A stretch of 64,000 nt of DNA from Sulfuricella sp. (GTDB lineage: Bacteria > Pseudomonadota > Gammaproteobacteria > Burkholderiales > Sulfuricellaceae): the NCBI GenBank assembly GCA_041651995.1, contig JBAZID010000003.1, forward strand, positions 62,501 through 126,500, given 5' to 3'. The position numbers and the translations under genes are program-made. The notes under the pieces are model-generated. The model saw nothing but the letters and a program-made list of their open reading frames with translations. It was not told the DNA's origin and did no database searches. Positions 10,088 through 18,378 of the stretch are shown here, piece after piece (positions within the stretch are counted from its first letter, which is position 1; each line of letters opens with the position of its first letter).

Positions 10088-10642
10088 ATGAAAATCAAGT
10101 TAAGCGCAATCGCCGTCCTCTCCACCCTGGCCATATCCGGCTCTGCCCTGGCCGATGGCTGGACCTTCCTCCCCGTCAAGAATGATGGCTGGAAGCCTGA
10201 AATCACACTCTCGGCAGTGGTTGGCTCCATGGATGTCAAAGACATTGGCGCCAGTGAATACCAGGGGGCGGAACTATCGCTGAACTGTCCATGGTTCCAG
10301 CCGCCAACTGGCATGATTCGCCAGCAATTCAACATTGGCAAATATGAGCATGGCAACGCTTCGCTGACCAGTTTTGAGATGAACCCGCATTACTACGTCT
10401 CGGTCGCGCCGGGATGGACCGTTGGTGGTGGCCCTGGCATTGGCTACATACATGGTTACGTTGGCGAACAGGAAGCCGACATGTCCAGCGTTCAACTCTC
10501 CGGCAGCGTCAATTACCGTAACGGCCACTTCTTCGCCGGTGCTGGCGCCCGCTACCAAGACTCCCTTAACAAGGAAATCGCACCGGGCATAAAAGGCATG
10601 GACAACTGGCTGGTTTCCGCCAAGATTGGCCTGAATTTCTAA
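10088..10642 (+). CDS. Outer-membrane beta-barrel protein, unknown
   Basis: 184 residues with a clear Sec signal peptide (MKIKLSAIAVLSTLAISGSALA). The mature sequence alternates hydrophobic and polar residues (SLTSFEMNPHYYVSVAPGWTV, VQLSGSVNYRNGHFFAGAG) and ends in an aromatic residue (AKIGLNF), as expected for an 8-strand outer-membrane barrel of the OmpW/OmpA-like size class. No specific function can be assigned. A factor-independent terminator follows 20 bp after the stop, so it ends a transcription unit. AGGAGA ribosome site upstream. Confidence 0.75.
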   Translation: MKIKLSAIAVLSTLAISGSALADGWTFLPVKNDGWKPEITLSAVVGSMDVKDIGASEYQGAELSLNCPWFQPPTGMIRQQFNIGKYEHGNASLTSFEMNPHYYVSVAPGWTVGGGPGIGYIHGYVGEQEADMSSVQLSGSVNYRNGHFFAGAGARYQDSLNKEIAPGIKGMDNWLVSAKIGLNF

Positions 10643-10662
10643 GTAGATTTATCCGTATTGTC

Positions 10663-10690
10663 AAAAAATGCCCGCTTGCGGGCATTTTTT
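10663..10690. terminator. Bidirectional intrinsic terminator
   Basis: GCCCGC-TT-GCGGGC stem flanked by A6 on the left and T6 on the right, 20 bp after the stop of the outer-membrane protein gene. The symmetric A/T tracts would allow termination on either strand. Confidence 0.9.
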
Positions 10691-10712
10691 GTTTATCCTT
10701 GCAGCCGTGCAA

Positions 10713-11576
10713 ATGTTCCATGAAGGTCAAATTACTGCAAGCTACGGACGCCGGTTCACAGTTGAACTCGCTGGCGGGGAGCTAGTCGCCTGCGTTACAC
10801 GAGGCAAAAAAGGCGGCGCGGCCTGTGGCGACAAGGTGAGGATCCAGTACACGGGACCAGATCAGGGCGTCATCGAAGCCATTTTGCCGCGTCGCTCGCT
10901 GCTATACCGCTCGGATGCCTTCCGGGAGAAAGTCATCGCGGCAAACGTCACACAAATCATCATTGTGCTCGCGGCAGTACCCAGCTTTTATGAAGAATTG
11001 ATAAACCGCTGCCTGATCGCAGCGGAAAGTGCCGGGATCAAGGCGCTGATCGTACTCAACAAAGCCGATCTGAAATCCGAAACGGCGCAGGCAATGGTAA
11101 AGCTTGCTCTTTACCGTGACCTCGGCTACGCACTGTTGCCGCTCTCCGCGCATCAGGACACATCACCTCTCCTGCCCTATCTGCAAGGTGAAACCAGCGT
11201 ACTGGTGGGCCAGTCAGGAATGGGGAAATCGAGCATCATCAATGCCCTGCTCCCTGAAGTAAAAGCCGAGACGAGAGAGATTTCCACTACGCTCGATTCG
11301 GGCAAGCATACAACCACGCATGCGCGGCTCTACCATCTAAACCCGGAAAGCCACATCATCGACTCCCCCGGCTTGCAGGAATTCGGTCTTCACCATCTCA
11401 AGCCGGAAGAGTTAGACCATGCCTTTATCGAATTCCGCCCTTATCTCGGCCAGTGCAAATTCAACAACTGCCGTCATCGATCCGAGCCTGGTTGCGCGGT
11501 GCTTGCAGCCGCAAAAACGGGCACGATACAACAGCGCAGGCTAGCAACTTACCAGAAGCTTATCGGCAACGCCTGA
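10713..11576 (+). CDS. rsgA: Ribosome small-subunit-dependent GTPase A
   Basis: Circularly permuted GTPase acting in 30S subunit maturation. The 287-residue product has an N-terminal OB domain, then G4 (LNKAD), G1/P-loop (GQSGMGKSS) and G3 (DSPGLQEFG) in the permuted order, and a C-terminal zinc knuckle with C-x5-C-x-H and a later Cys (CKFNNCRH ... GCAV). ATG 10713 is chosen because codons upstream overlap the terminator; GTG 10707 is an alternative. No strong ribosome site is seen. The 3' end overlaps the convergent ATPase gene by 17 bp. Confidence 0.94.
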   Translation: MFHEGQITASYGRRFTVELAGGELVACVTRGKKGGAACGDKVRIQYTGPDQGVIEAILPRRSLLYRSDAFREKVIAANVTQIIIVLAAVPSFYEELINRCLIAAESAGIKALIVLNKADLKSETAQAMVKLALYRDLGYALLPLSAHQDTSPLLPYLQGETSVLVGQSGMGKSSIINALLPEVKAETREISTTLDSGKHTTTHARLYHLNPESHIIDSPGLQEFGLHHLKPEELDHAFIEFRPYLGQCKFNNCRHRSEPGCAVLAAAKTGTIQQRRLATYQKLIGNA

Positions 11577-14205
11577 CCCACCATTTCCTGACTTCTTCCA
11601 GCACCAGCATGGCTAAAGCAAAGGGAATAATATAAATCCACACCTCCAGCCCGATCGGCAAGGTGCCAAACAGCGCATTGCCCCATGGGGTATAGTCAAT
11701 CAGCAGAATAAGCGCCATTTCCGCCAACACGCCCCCCACGATCAGAGGGTTGCCAAACAGATTCCGGGCAAAGACTGAATCACGACTGCTACGGCAAATG
11801 TATACATTCACAATCTGCATCACGATAATCGCACTCAACGTAGCAGTCGTAGCTTGAAGATAGCGCGGGTCATACGGCAGCAAGGTATCCCCATAGCGCC
11901 AGCCAGCACCATGCAGAACGAAGAAGAACGCTGCTAGCGCGGCCAAGGCTTCCATCCCCCCAAGAAACAGGTAGGCACGCAGTACCAAGGCTGCATTCAG
12001 CAAGCGTTCATTACGTGCCCTGGGTGGTTTGCGCATCACCTCGGGATGAGGTTTTTCAGCCCCCAATCCGAGGGCGGGCAGCATATCGGTACCCAGATCC
12101 ACGGCCAGGATCTGGATCACCGTCAGCGGCAGGGGTATCTTGAACAGAACAAAAGCAAGATAAGGCACGATTTCAGGAATATTGGAGGTCAGGATATAGG
12201 TCATAAACTTGCGGATATTCCCGAATACCGCCCGCCCCTCCTCGATCGCGGCGACGATGCTGGCAAAATTGTCATCCAGCAAAATCATGTCCGCTGCTTC
12301 TCGCGCCACATCGCTGCCACTCAGCCCCATGGCAATACCGATATCCGCCTGTTTCAGCGCCGGCGCATCGTTTACACCATCTCCGGTCACCGCAACGACA
12401 TGGCCTTTTTTCTGCAAGGCATGGACGATGCGCATTTTCTGGTCCGCCTTGAGGCGTGCAAAAATAATTTCAGGCAGATCCAGTTTCAGTTGCAATTGTG
12501 TGGCAGAAATGCGTTGCAGGTCATCGCCGGTCAATACCGTGGGCGACTGACACAATCCGATTTCACGGGCAATCGCCCGCGCAGTATGGGGATGATCGCC
12601 GGTGACGATAATGACCTTGATCCCGGCTTCGCGACACGTCTGGATCGCTGGCGCCACTTCGGGACGCGGCGGATCCTCCAGGCCGACCAGCCCGAGCAGG
12701 GTCAGGCCTTGTTCCAACTGCTCCCGCGGCTCGTTTTCACGTACCGCACGAGTCGCCAGCGCCAGGACACGCAGGCCTTGCTGCGCCAGTTCCAGTTCGG
12801 CCTCCTGCAAACGGTCGCTTGTTTCCGGCGTCAAAGACAAGACGCCCCGAGATGTGCTGAAATGCGTGCACAAGGGAAGCACCGTCAGGAGCGCACCCTT
12901 TGTGTAAAGCATTGCTCCATGCTGCGTCCTGTGCAGGGTGGACATGCGCTTGCGGTCGGCATCGAACGGCACTTCGTCCAGACGGGGTTGATCTGGCCAC
13001 TTACACCCGGATTGCTCTGCCATGTGTACCAGCGCCAATTCCATCGGATCGCCCAGCCAAGCGTGATTTTCCATTTGCTTGAGGGTATGGCAGTAGCGCG
13101 CAACCGCGAGCAATTCCTCTGCGGCAGGACCAGACAATTCCCGAGGCGTGACGAATGCGCCATGCATAAACAGATGCTTCGCTTCCATTCGATTGAGCGT
13201 CAAGGTTCCGGTTTTATCGGTGCAGATCACTGAGGCAGAACCCAGTGTTTCGACAGACGGCAGATGCCGGATCAGCACATTGCGCTTCGCCATGCGCTGC
13301 GTTGCCATGGCCAGCGACAGAGTGACCGTAGGCAGCAAGCCCTCCGGCACATTGGCAACGATAATGCCGATAGCAAAAATGAAATTGGCCCAGAATGACA
13401 GCCCCATCGCCTGGCCGATGAAAAAGAACAACACGCCCAGCCCCAGGGCCAGCGCGGCAACCAGTCGCGAAAGATGGACAATTTCGCGCTGCAGGGGAGA
13501 AAGGCGCTCACCCGGGACTTGGGTAAGATGCGCAATTTTGCCAAACTCGGTGTTCATGCCGGTGGCGAAAATCACCGCCTTGCATTCGCCCGCCACCACG
13601 GCCGTGCCCGCCAGCAGGATATTGCCGCCGTGCAGCAACTCCTCTTCGCTGCTGGCCTTGGCTTCCCGCGCCTTGGGACGGGATTCACCCGTCACCGTTG
13701 CCATGTTGACGCGCACGCCAAATGCTTCAATCAGACGGCAATCCGCTGGCACGCCATCCCCTTCCTGCAACAGGACTACATCACCCGGCACCAGTTGCGA
13801 GACCTCAATTTGCGACACTGCGCCCGCACGAAGCACCTTGACCAGACGGGGCAACAATTCAAGCAAAGCTGCCAGAGCCCGTCCGGCACGGTATTCCTGC
13901 CAGAAAGAGAAAACGCCATTGAGCAGGATCACACCCAGAATGGCATAGCCCAACGTTGCCATACCCTCGCCTGGTGCACGCCATTCTGCGACAAAGGCCA
14001 GGACTGCGGCGAACCACAATATCAGCGCGAAAAAATGGATAAACCCTTTGAGGAATTTGAGCCAGAGCGGCTCGGCCGGTAATGCTTCGACCCGGTTCAG
14101 GCCGTATTCAAGCAGACGCCGCGCAGCCTCTGCGCTGCTCAGGCCATCCGGCCCGCTGTGCAGACTGGCAAGTGCTACTTCCGGAGCCAGGCGATGAATC
14201 TTCAT
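11560..14205 (-). CDS. P-type cation ATPase, Na,K-ATPase-like (P2C) motifs
   Basis: 881-residue P2-type ATPase. It has the actuator TGES (residues 172-175), phosphorylation motif DKTGTLT (D330), MTGDHP-like and TGDGVNDAPALK hinge motifs, and about ten membrane helices. The M4 motif VANVPEGLL (E288), M5 motif TSNIPEI and M6 motif VDLGTDM match the Na,K-ATPase group. The equivalents of its cation-binding Glu327, Glu779, Asp804 and Asp808 are present, whereas the Ca2+-ATPase motifs (VAAIPEGLP, VNLVTDG) are absent. Substrate (Na+/K+ or other) is inferred from these motifs. No beta subunit is seen. Encoded alone, opposite rsgA. Confidence 0.9.
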   Translation of the reverse strand: MKIHRLAPEVALASLHSGPDGLSSAEAARRLLEYGLNRVEALPAEPLWLKFLKGFIHFFALILWFAAVLAFVAEWRAPGEGMATLGYAILGVILLNGVFSFWQEYRAGRALAALLELLPRLVKVLRAGAVSQIEVSQLVPGDVVLLQEGDGVPADCRLIEAFGVRVNMATVTGESRPKAREAKASSEEELLHGGNILLAGTAVVAGECKAVIFATGMNTEFGKIAHLTQVPGERLSPLQREIVHLSRLVAALALGLGVLFFFIGQAMGLSFWANFIFAIGIIVANVPEGLLPTVTLSLAMATQRMAKRNVLIRHLPSVETLGSASVICTDKTGTLTLNRMEAKHLFMHGAFVTPRELSGPAAEELLAVARYCHTLKQMENHAWLGDPMELALVHMAEQSGCKWPDQPRLDEVPFDADRKRMSTLHRTQHGAMLYTKGALLTVLPLCTHFSTSRGVLSLTPETSDRLQEAELELAQQGLRVLALATRAVRENEPREQLEQGLTLLGLVGLEDPPRPEVAPAIQTCREAGIKVIIVTGDHPHTARAIAREIGLCQSPTVLTGDDLQRISATQLQLKLDLPEIIFARLKADQKMRIVHALQKKGHVVAVTGDGVNDAPALKQADIGIAMGLSGSDVAREAADMILLDDNFASIVAAIEEGRAVFGNIRKFMTYILTSNIPEIVPYLAFVLFKIPLPLTVIQILAVDLGTDMLPALGLGAEKPHPEVMRKPPRARNERLLNAALVLRAYLFLGGMEALAALAAFFFVLHGAGWRYGDTLLPYDPRYLQATTATLSAIIVMQIVNVYICRSSRDSVFARNLFGNPLIVGGVLAEMALILLIDYTPWGNALFGTLPIGLEVWIYIIPFALAMLVLEEVRKWWVRRCR

Positions 14206-14276
14206 TGCCGCCGATCAGCCGGCAACAAGCGGGGGGAAACTAACCCGGCCTGCCCAGTTGAATATCAGTTAAGAAT

Positions 14277-15656
14277 CTATTTGCCGTTGATACGAATCGG
14301 AACATAGAGGGAACGATCTCCGCGCAGAATACGCAATGCGATCACCCGCCCCGAGCCATACTGGTTTACCAGTTCGTTGAATTGCTCCAGGCTTTTTACA
14401 TCCTGGTTGTTGACCGACAGGATTACGTCGCCACGGCTGACACCCGCGCGTGCCGCAGCGCCATCCGAGTCTTCCACCAGCAACCCGGCGCTGATCTTGA
14501 GCTCCCGCTTCTGCTCCTCACCGAGTTCGCTCAAGGTCAGGCCAAGCTTGTTACCCGCCTTGCTGGTTTTTGTTGGGGCGCGGCCCATCTTGTCGGGAAG
14601 TTCACCCACCACCACCGCGACGTCCTTGTATGCGCCTTTCCGCCAGAGCTGTACCGTTACCCGCTTGCCAGGCTTGACCGAAGCCACCAGACGCGGCAGC
14701 TCGCTGGAATTTTCCACCACTTTGCCATCGAACTTGAGAATTACATCGCTTGCCGCCATGCCAGCCTTGTCGGCCGGACTGCCTTTGTCCACGTTGGCAA
14801 TCAGGGCGCCCATGGGCTTGCTCAGACCAAATGATTCCGCCAGTTCCTTGGTCATTTCCTGAATCATCACGCCGAGCCAGCCACGGTTGATCTTGCCCTG
14901 AGTTCGCAACTGATCGCTGATGTCGATCGCCACGTCAATCGGGATGGCGAAGGAAAGCCCCATGAATCCGCCGCTACGGCTATAGATCTGCGAATTGATG
15001 CCGATCACCTCGCCCTTCATGTTGAACAGTGGACCGCCTGAATTGCCGGGGTTGATTGCCACATCGGTCTGGATGAAGGGCACATAATTTTCCTGCGGCA
15101 GCGAACGCCCCTTGGCGCTCACGATTCCTGCGGTGACACTGTTATCGAAGCCGAACGGCGAACCAATGGCAAACACCCATTCGCCAGGCTTGAGCAGGTC
15201 GGGTTTGCCTATCGTCACCGCAGGCAGGCCGCTGGCGTCGATTTTTACCAGGGCGACATCCGTGCGGCGATCGCTGCCGATCACTTTGGCCTTGAATTCG
15301 CGCTTGTCAGTCAGACGCACAATGACTTCATCGGCCGCATCCACCACATGTGCATTGGTGAGGATATAACCATCCGCACTCAGGACGAAACCCGAACCCA
15401 GCGAACGTGACTGATGTTCGCGTGGGCCCTTGCGTGGCGGCATGAAGCGCCGGAAAAAATCGTGCATCGGGTCATCTTCCGACAACTCCGGCATTTGGGG
15501 AAAAGCGTGTTCATTGCGCACGGTCTGGGTCGTGCTGATATTCACGACCGCTACGCCCTGTTTTTCCACCAGTTCGGTAAAATCCGGCAATTCCCTGGCG
15601 TGGGATAACGCAGTCAAAGATAGAAAAAGCGCAAAAAAAGCGATAACTCTTTTCAT
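14277..15656 (-). CDS. mucD: Periplasmic Do-family serine protease (MucD/DegP-like)
   Basis: 459-residue HtrA protease/chaperone degrading misfolded envelope proteins. It has a signal peptide (KRVIAFFALFLSLTALSHA), a trypsin-like domain with TNAHVV (His), TDVAL (Asp) and GNSGGPL (Ser), and two C-terminal PDZ domains. It is the last gene of the rpoE operon, 5 bp after rseC, the standard MucD position. ATG 15656 is preferred over TTG 15665 because it gives a compact signal peptide with a GAGGA site upstream. Confidence 0.95.
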   Translation of the reverse strand: MKRVIAFFALFLSLTALSHARELPDFTELVEKQGVAVVNISTTQTVRNEHAFPQMPELSEDDPMHDFFRRFMPPRKGPREHQSRSLGSGFVLSADGYILTNAHVVDAADEVIVRLTDKREFKAKVIGSDRRTDVALVKIDASGLPAVTIGKPDLLKPGEWVFAIGSPFGFDNSVTAGIVSAKGRSLPQENYVPFIQTDVAINPGNSGGPLFNMKGEVIGINSQIYSRSGGFMGLSFAIPIDVAIDISDQLRTQGKINRGWLGVMIQEMTKELAESFGLSKPMGALIANVDKGSPADKAGMAASDVILKFDGKVVENSSELPRLVASVKPGKRVTVQLWRKGAYKDVAVVVGELPDKMGRAPTKTSKAGNKLGLTLSELGEEQKRELKISAGLLVEDSDGAAARAGVSRGDVILSVNNQDVKSLEQFNELVNQYGSGRVIALRILRGDRSLYVPIRINGK

Positions 15657-15661
15657 CCTTA

Positions 15662-16135
15662 TCAATCCTCAGCAAGTTTGACAATATTGCAAGAAAAAAC
15701 CCGGCGCAGAATCACCGGCTGAAACTGTCGCTGACCACCCGCCCTCGCAGTCACCCCTTTCAGCGTGACAAAGCCCAGTATCAACCCGATGACTGCTCCC
15801 GATACGGAATACGGGTCCGTTACGGCGCCAGCAGGCGCAAACAGGCTGCCCAGCAATGCACCCGCCAGCAATGACACCAGGGGCAATACATAGCCGAGCA
15901 GGGAGCTTGCAAGCAGTGCGGATTCTTCCAGCCCGACTACCACGCGCTCACCCACCGTTGCGCCAATTGGGTTCGACACCTGGAATGATCTCGTCTTCCC
16001 GCCAAGCAACTGACTCATGCTGGAAGTGCCACAGCTTTGCTTGGAACTGCATGTTCCACAGGATGAGGCGCGTGAAGTTTCGACATAAGCCCCATCCACG
16101 CCCAATCGAATCACTACACCTTCGGTTTCAAGCAT
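15662..16135 (-). CDS. rseC: SoxR-reducing / sigma-E regulatory protein RseC (MucC)
   Basis: 157-residue inner-membrane protein with the RseC cysteine cluster CGTCSSKQSCGT near the N-terminus, then two transmembrane helices (LASSLLGYVLPLVSLLAGALL and a second about residues 105-125). It modulates sigma-E signalling. The start ATG 16135 lies 4 bp after the rseB stop. A TTG further upstream would overlap rseB. Confidence 0.92.
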   Translation of the reverse strand: MLETEGVVIRLGVDGAYVETSRASSCGTCSSKQSCGTSSMSQLLGGKTRSFQVSNPIGATVGERVVVGLEESALLASSLLGYVLPLVSLLAGALLGSLFAPAGAVTDPYSVSGAVIGLILGFVTLKGVTARAGGQRQFQPVILRRVFSCNIVKLAED

Positions 16136-16139
16136 GCGA

Positions 16140-17096
16140 TTATTTGCCCGCAAAAGAGACGGAATTGGCGATTTGCATCACGGTCGCGGCAGGCACTTCG
16201 CCCAGCACTGTGACCTGAAACTCGGCAACCGGCCTGGTGTAAACATTGATTGAACCTTGGCTGGAAAGGCCGGTAACCGATTTTTGCATCCCCGCCAAAG
16301 GCTCGACAAAGATCGAGACCGCAACCAGTTCATCTGAAAACACCAGATGGTTGGCAGAAACCTTCTTGCCTGGAAAAGTCCGTTTCTGCTCCATGATTTT
16401 TTTGAATCCCGCGGGCGGCGATTTTACCTGCCAGCCCGAATCGACCATGGCTGGAATGTCCTGCGGCTTCATATGCTGGTGCATGGCATATCTGGGTTTC
16501 AATTGCTCGCGGTCTATGGTTCCGCCAATTCTGGCATGGGTGAAAAAGAACTGATTTATGACCTCTTTTTTTTCATTCAGCGTACTGGCCTTGAGCAACA
16601 GGCCGCTGCCATTTTCACCACAAAAGCGATGGCCATAACGATAAACATCGCGCGGTTCCAGTACGACATTCTGACAATCATGACCTGCCACGCGCTCCAC
16701 CAGGCCAAGCTTGACGACATAATTTTCGCCAATACCCGACAACTGAAGCGGCAAAAGTGCGGGGAAACTCTTTTGCGACCTGCGTCTTTCAACCATGACA
16801 CCCTTGCTTTCGGGCGTAAAACAGATCACCTCATCATTGTTACGGATGATTTCGCGCGGCGGGCCATCCAGCACTTCCAGCTTCTCATGCTCGCCGCTCT
16901 CATCCATCATGTGGGTAATGCTGGACGTTTCCATGTGGGCGCCGCGCTGGTACACAAAAGTTCCGCTGTAATCGAGATTGTGGGCGGCCGAGGCAATCCT
17001 CTGCAACCAGATGGCAGCATCACCACCCGCTTCCGCTACGGCCAACCCCGGCAGGCAAGACAGAATCACTACCACCACACAACGGCCAGCCCTCAT
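16140..17096 (-). CDS. rseB: Sigma-E factor regulatory protein MucB/RseB
   Basis: 318-residue periplasmic protein that binds the anti-sigma factor and senses mislocalised lipids. It has a signal peptide (VVVVILSCLPGLAVAEA) and an N-terminal lipoprotein-carrier-like domain (YSGTFVYQRG, EHEKLEVLDGPPREIIR), then a smaller C-terminal domain. These are the family's typical features. ATG overlaps the rseA stop (ATGA), so translation is coupled. Confidence 0.94.
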   Translation of the reverse strand: MRAGRCVVVVILSCLPGLAVAEAGGDAAIWLQRIASAAHNLDYSGTFVYQRGAHMETSSITHMMDESGEHEKLEVLDGPPREIIRNNDEVICFTPESKGVMVERRRSQKSFPALLPLQLSGIGENYVVKLGLVERVAGHDCQNVVLEPRDVYRYGHRFCGENGSGLLLKASTLNEKKEVINQFFFTHARIGGTIDREQLKPRYAMHQHMKPQDIPAMVDSGWQVKSPPAGFKKIMEQKRTFPGKKVSANHLVFSDELVAVSIFVEPLAGMQKSVTGLSSQGSINVYTRPVAEFQVTVLGEVPAATVMQIANSVSFAGK

Positions 17097-17581
17097 CGCG
17101 CAGCAACCTCTCTCACTTCCGACACCATCTGTACATGAGGCGCCATGCCACGCATCGAAACACTGGGCGAGTATTCCTGATGCGCCAGCAAGTATGGGTT
17201 GACATTGGTGCTGGCCAGCTCCGCCTGCGGCGCGTTTGCCGCCAGCATGCTGGAAGTTGCGCTTTCGTTGCCCGTCTGCATCACAGCCCAGAGCACGAAC
17301 CCCACAGCAGCAACCGATGCTGCCGCGGACAGGGCAAAAGTTCTCGCATGTGGCCTGGCAAGCCGTTTGGGTGCCAGAACCGTCGGCTCCTCGGCCAAAC
17401 TCAATCTGAATCGATCCATGAAATCACCGGAAACTGAAGATGTGCCGCGAAGTTCGTCGCCAATCAGATGGTAGGCATGCCATTCATGTTGCGCCTCTGA
17501 AGACTGCAATGCAGCGATCAGCCGTTTCGCTTCGGCTTCATCCACCTCGCCGTCCATGAATTCGGAAATTTGCTCTTTCAT
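17093..17581 (-). CDS. rseA: Anti-sigma-E factor RseA/MucA
   Basis: 162-residue single-pass inner-membrane anti-sigma factor. The N-terminal cytoplasmic domain begins MKEQISEFMDGEV and contains WHAYHLIGDELRG, the sigma-binding signature. One transmembrane helix (FALSAAASVAAVGFVLWAVM) is followed by a periplasmic tail that would bind RseB. ATG 17581 has a good AGAGGTGG ribosome site; GTG 17590 is possible but overlaps rpoE. Confidence 0.93.
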   Translation of the reverse strand: MKEQISEFMDGEVDEAEAKRLIAALQSSEAQHEWHAYHLIGDELRGTSSVSGDFMDRFRLSLAEEPTVLAPKRLARPHARTFALSAAASVAAVGFVLWAVMQTGNESATSSMLAANAPQAELASTNVNPYLLAHQEYSPSVSMRGMAPHVQMVSEVREVAAR

Positions 17582-17583
17582 GC

Positions 17584-18183
17584 TTACCACCTCTTGTCTT
17601 TATGTGTATCCAGCAAGGGCCGCAACTTCTCGGCGATTGCCTCTCGTGCCCTGAATATCCGCGACCTGACAGTCCCGATCGGGCAGTTCATCACTTCTGC
17701 GATTTCCTCGTAGCTCAACCCTTCGATTTCGCGCAAGGTAATCGCCGTTCTCAACTCCTCTGGCAACACCGCCATCGCAGAGTTCACTGTCTGACCAATC
17801 TGTTTGGTCATCAACTCGTGTTCCGGCGTATTGATATCGCGCAACTCCCCCGCATCCTCGAAATTTTCCGCATCTTCGGGGCTGTACTCGGTAATGGTAG
17901 GCGCCCGCCGCCCCTGGGCAACCAGATAATTTTTGGCGGTATTAATGCCGATCCGGTACAGCCAGGTATAAAACGCACTATCGCCGCGGAACGAGGGCAA
18001 GGCGCGGTAAGCCTTGATAAAGGCCTCCTGCGACACATCCTCTACCTCGGCCGCATCGCGAATAAAACGCGACAGCAACCGGGCGAGCTTGCGCTGATAT
18101 TTGATCACCAGCAACTCGAAGGCACGCTTGTCGCCATGCTGCGCGCGCTCGACCAGTTGCTGGTCAATTTCCCTGTCACCCAT
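17584..18183 (-). CDS. rpoE: RNA polymerase sigma-E (RpoE/AlgU) factor
   Basis: 199-residue ECF sigma factor for the envelope-stress response. Region 2 (FIRDAAEVEDVSQEAFIKAY, YTWLYRIGINTAKNYLV) and region 4 (LREIEGLSYEEIAEVMNCP, GTVRSRIFRAREAI) are intact and very typical. First gene of rpoE-rseA-rseB-rseC-mucD. The 195-bp gap to divergent nadB carries the operon promoter. Confidence 0.97.
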   Translation of the reverse strand: MGDREIDQQLVERAQHGDKRAFELLVIKYQRKLARLLSRFIRDAAEVEDVSQEAFIKAYRALPSFRGDSAFYTWLYRIGINTAKNYLVAQGRRAPTITEYSPEDAENFEDAGELRDINTPEHELMTKQIGQTVNSAMAVLPEELRTAITLREIEGLSYEEIAEVMNCPIGTVRSRIFRAREAIAEKLRPLLDTHKDKRW

Positions 18184-18231
18184 TCTGGGCTTACTCCCTG
18201 AAACAGCTTATTTTTGTAGGTATGCAGTATA

Positions 18232-18259
18232 GCGTTTTCACCCGCCGAGCAGAAAACGC
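18232..18259. promoter_or_regulatory. Perfect 8-bp inverted repeat upstream of rpoE
   Basis: GCGTTTTC (18232-18239) and GAAAACGC (18252-18259) with a 12-bp spacer, about 50 bp upstream of the rpoE ATG and next to a TATACT-like -10 on the minus strand. The left arm overlaps the candidate promoter. It could be an operator or only a hairpin; no T-tract follows, so a terminator is unlikely. Confidence 0.35.
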
Positions 18260-18378
18260 AAGCACTTCATTATTCACAAAGACAGGCAACGGTAGTAAAT
18301 AGTTCATTCTCCATGCCGTCATTGCATGCATAAGAGGAGGCGCATGGTATGATTTTTCCGCATTCACCCACCTGAATC

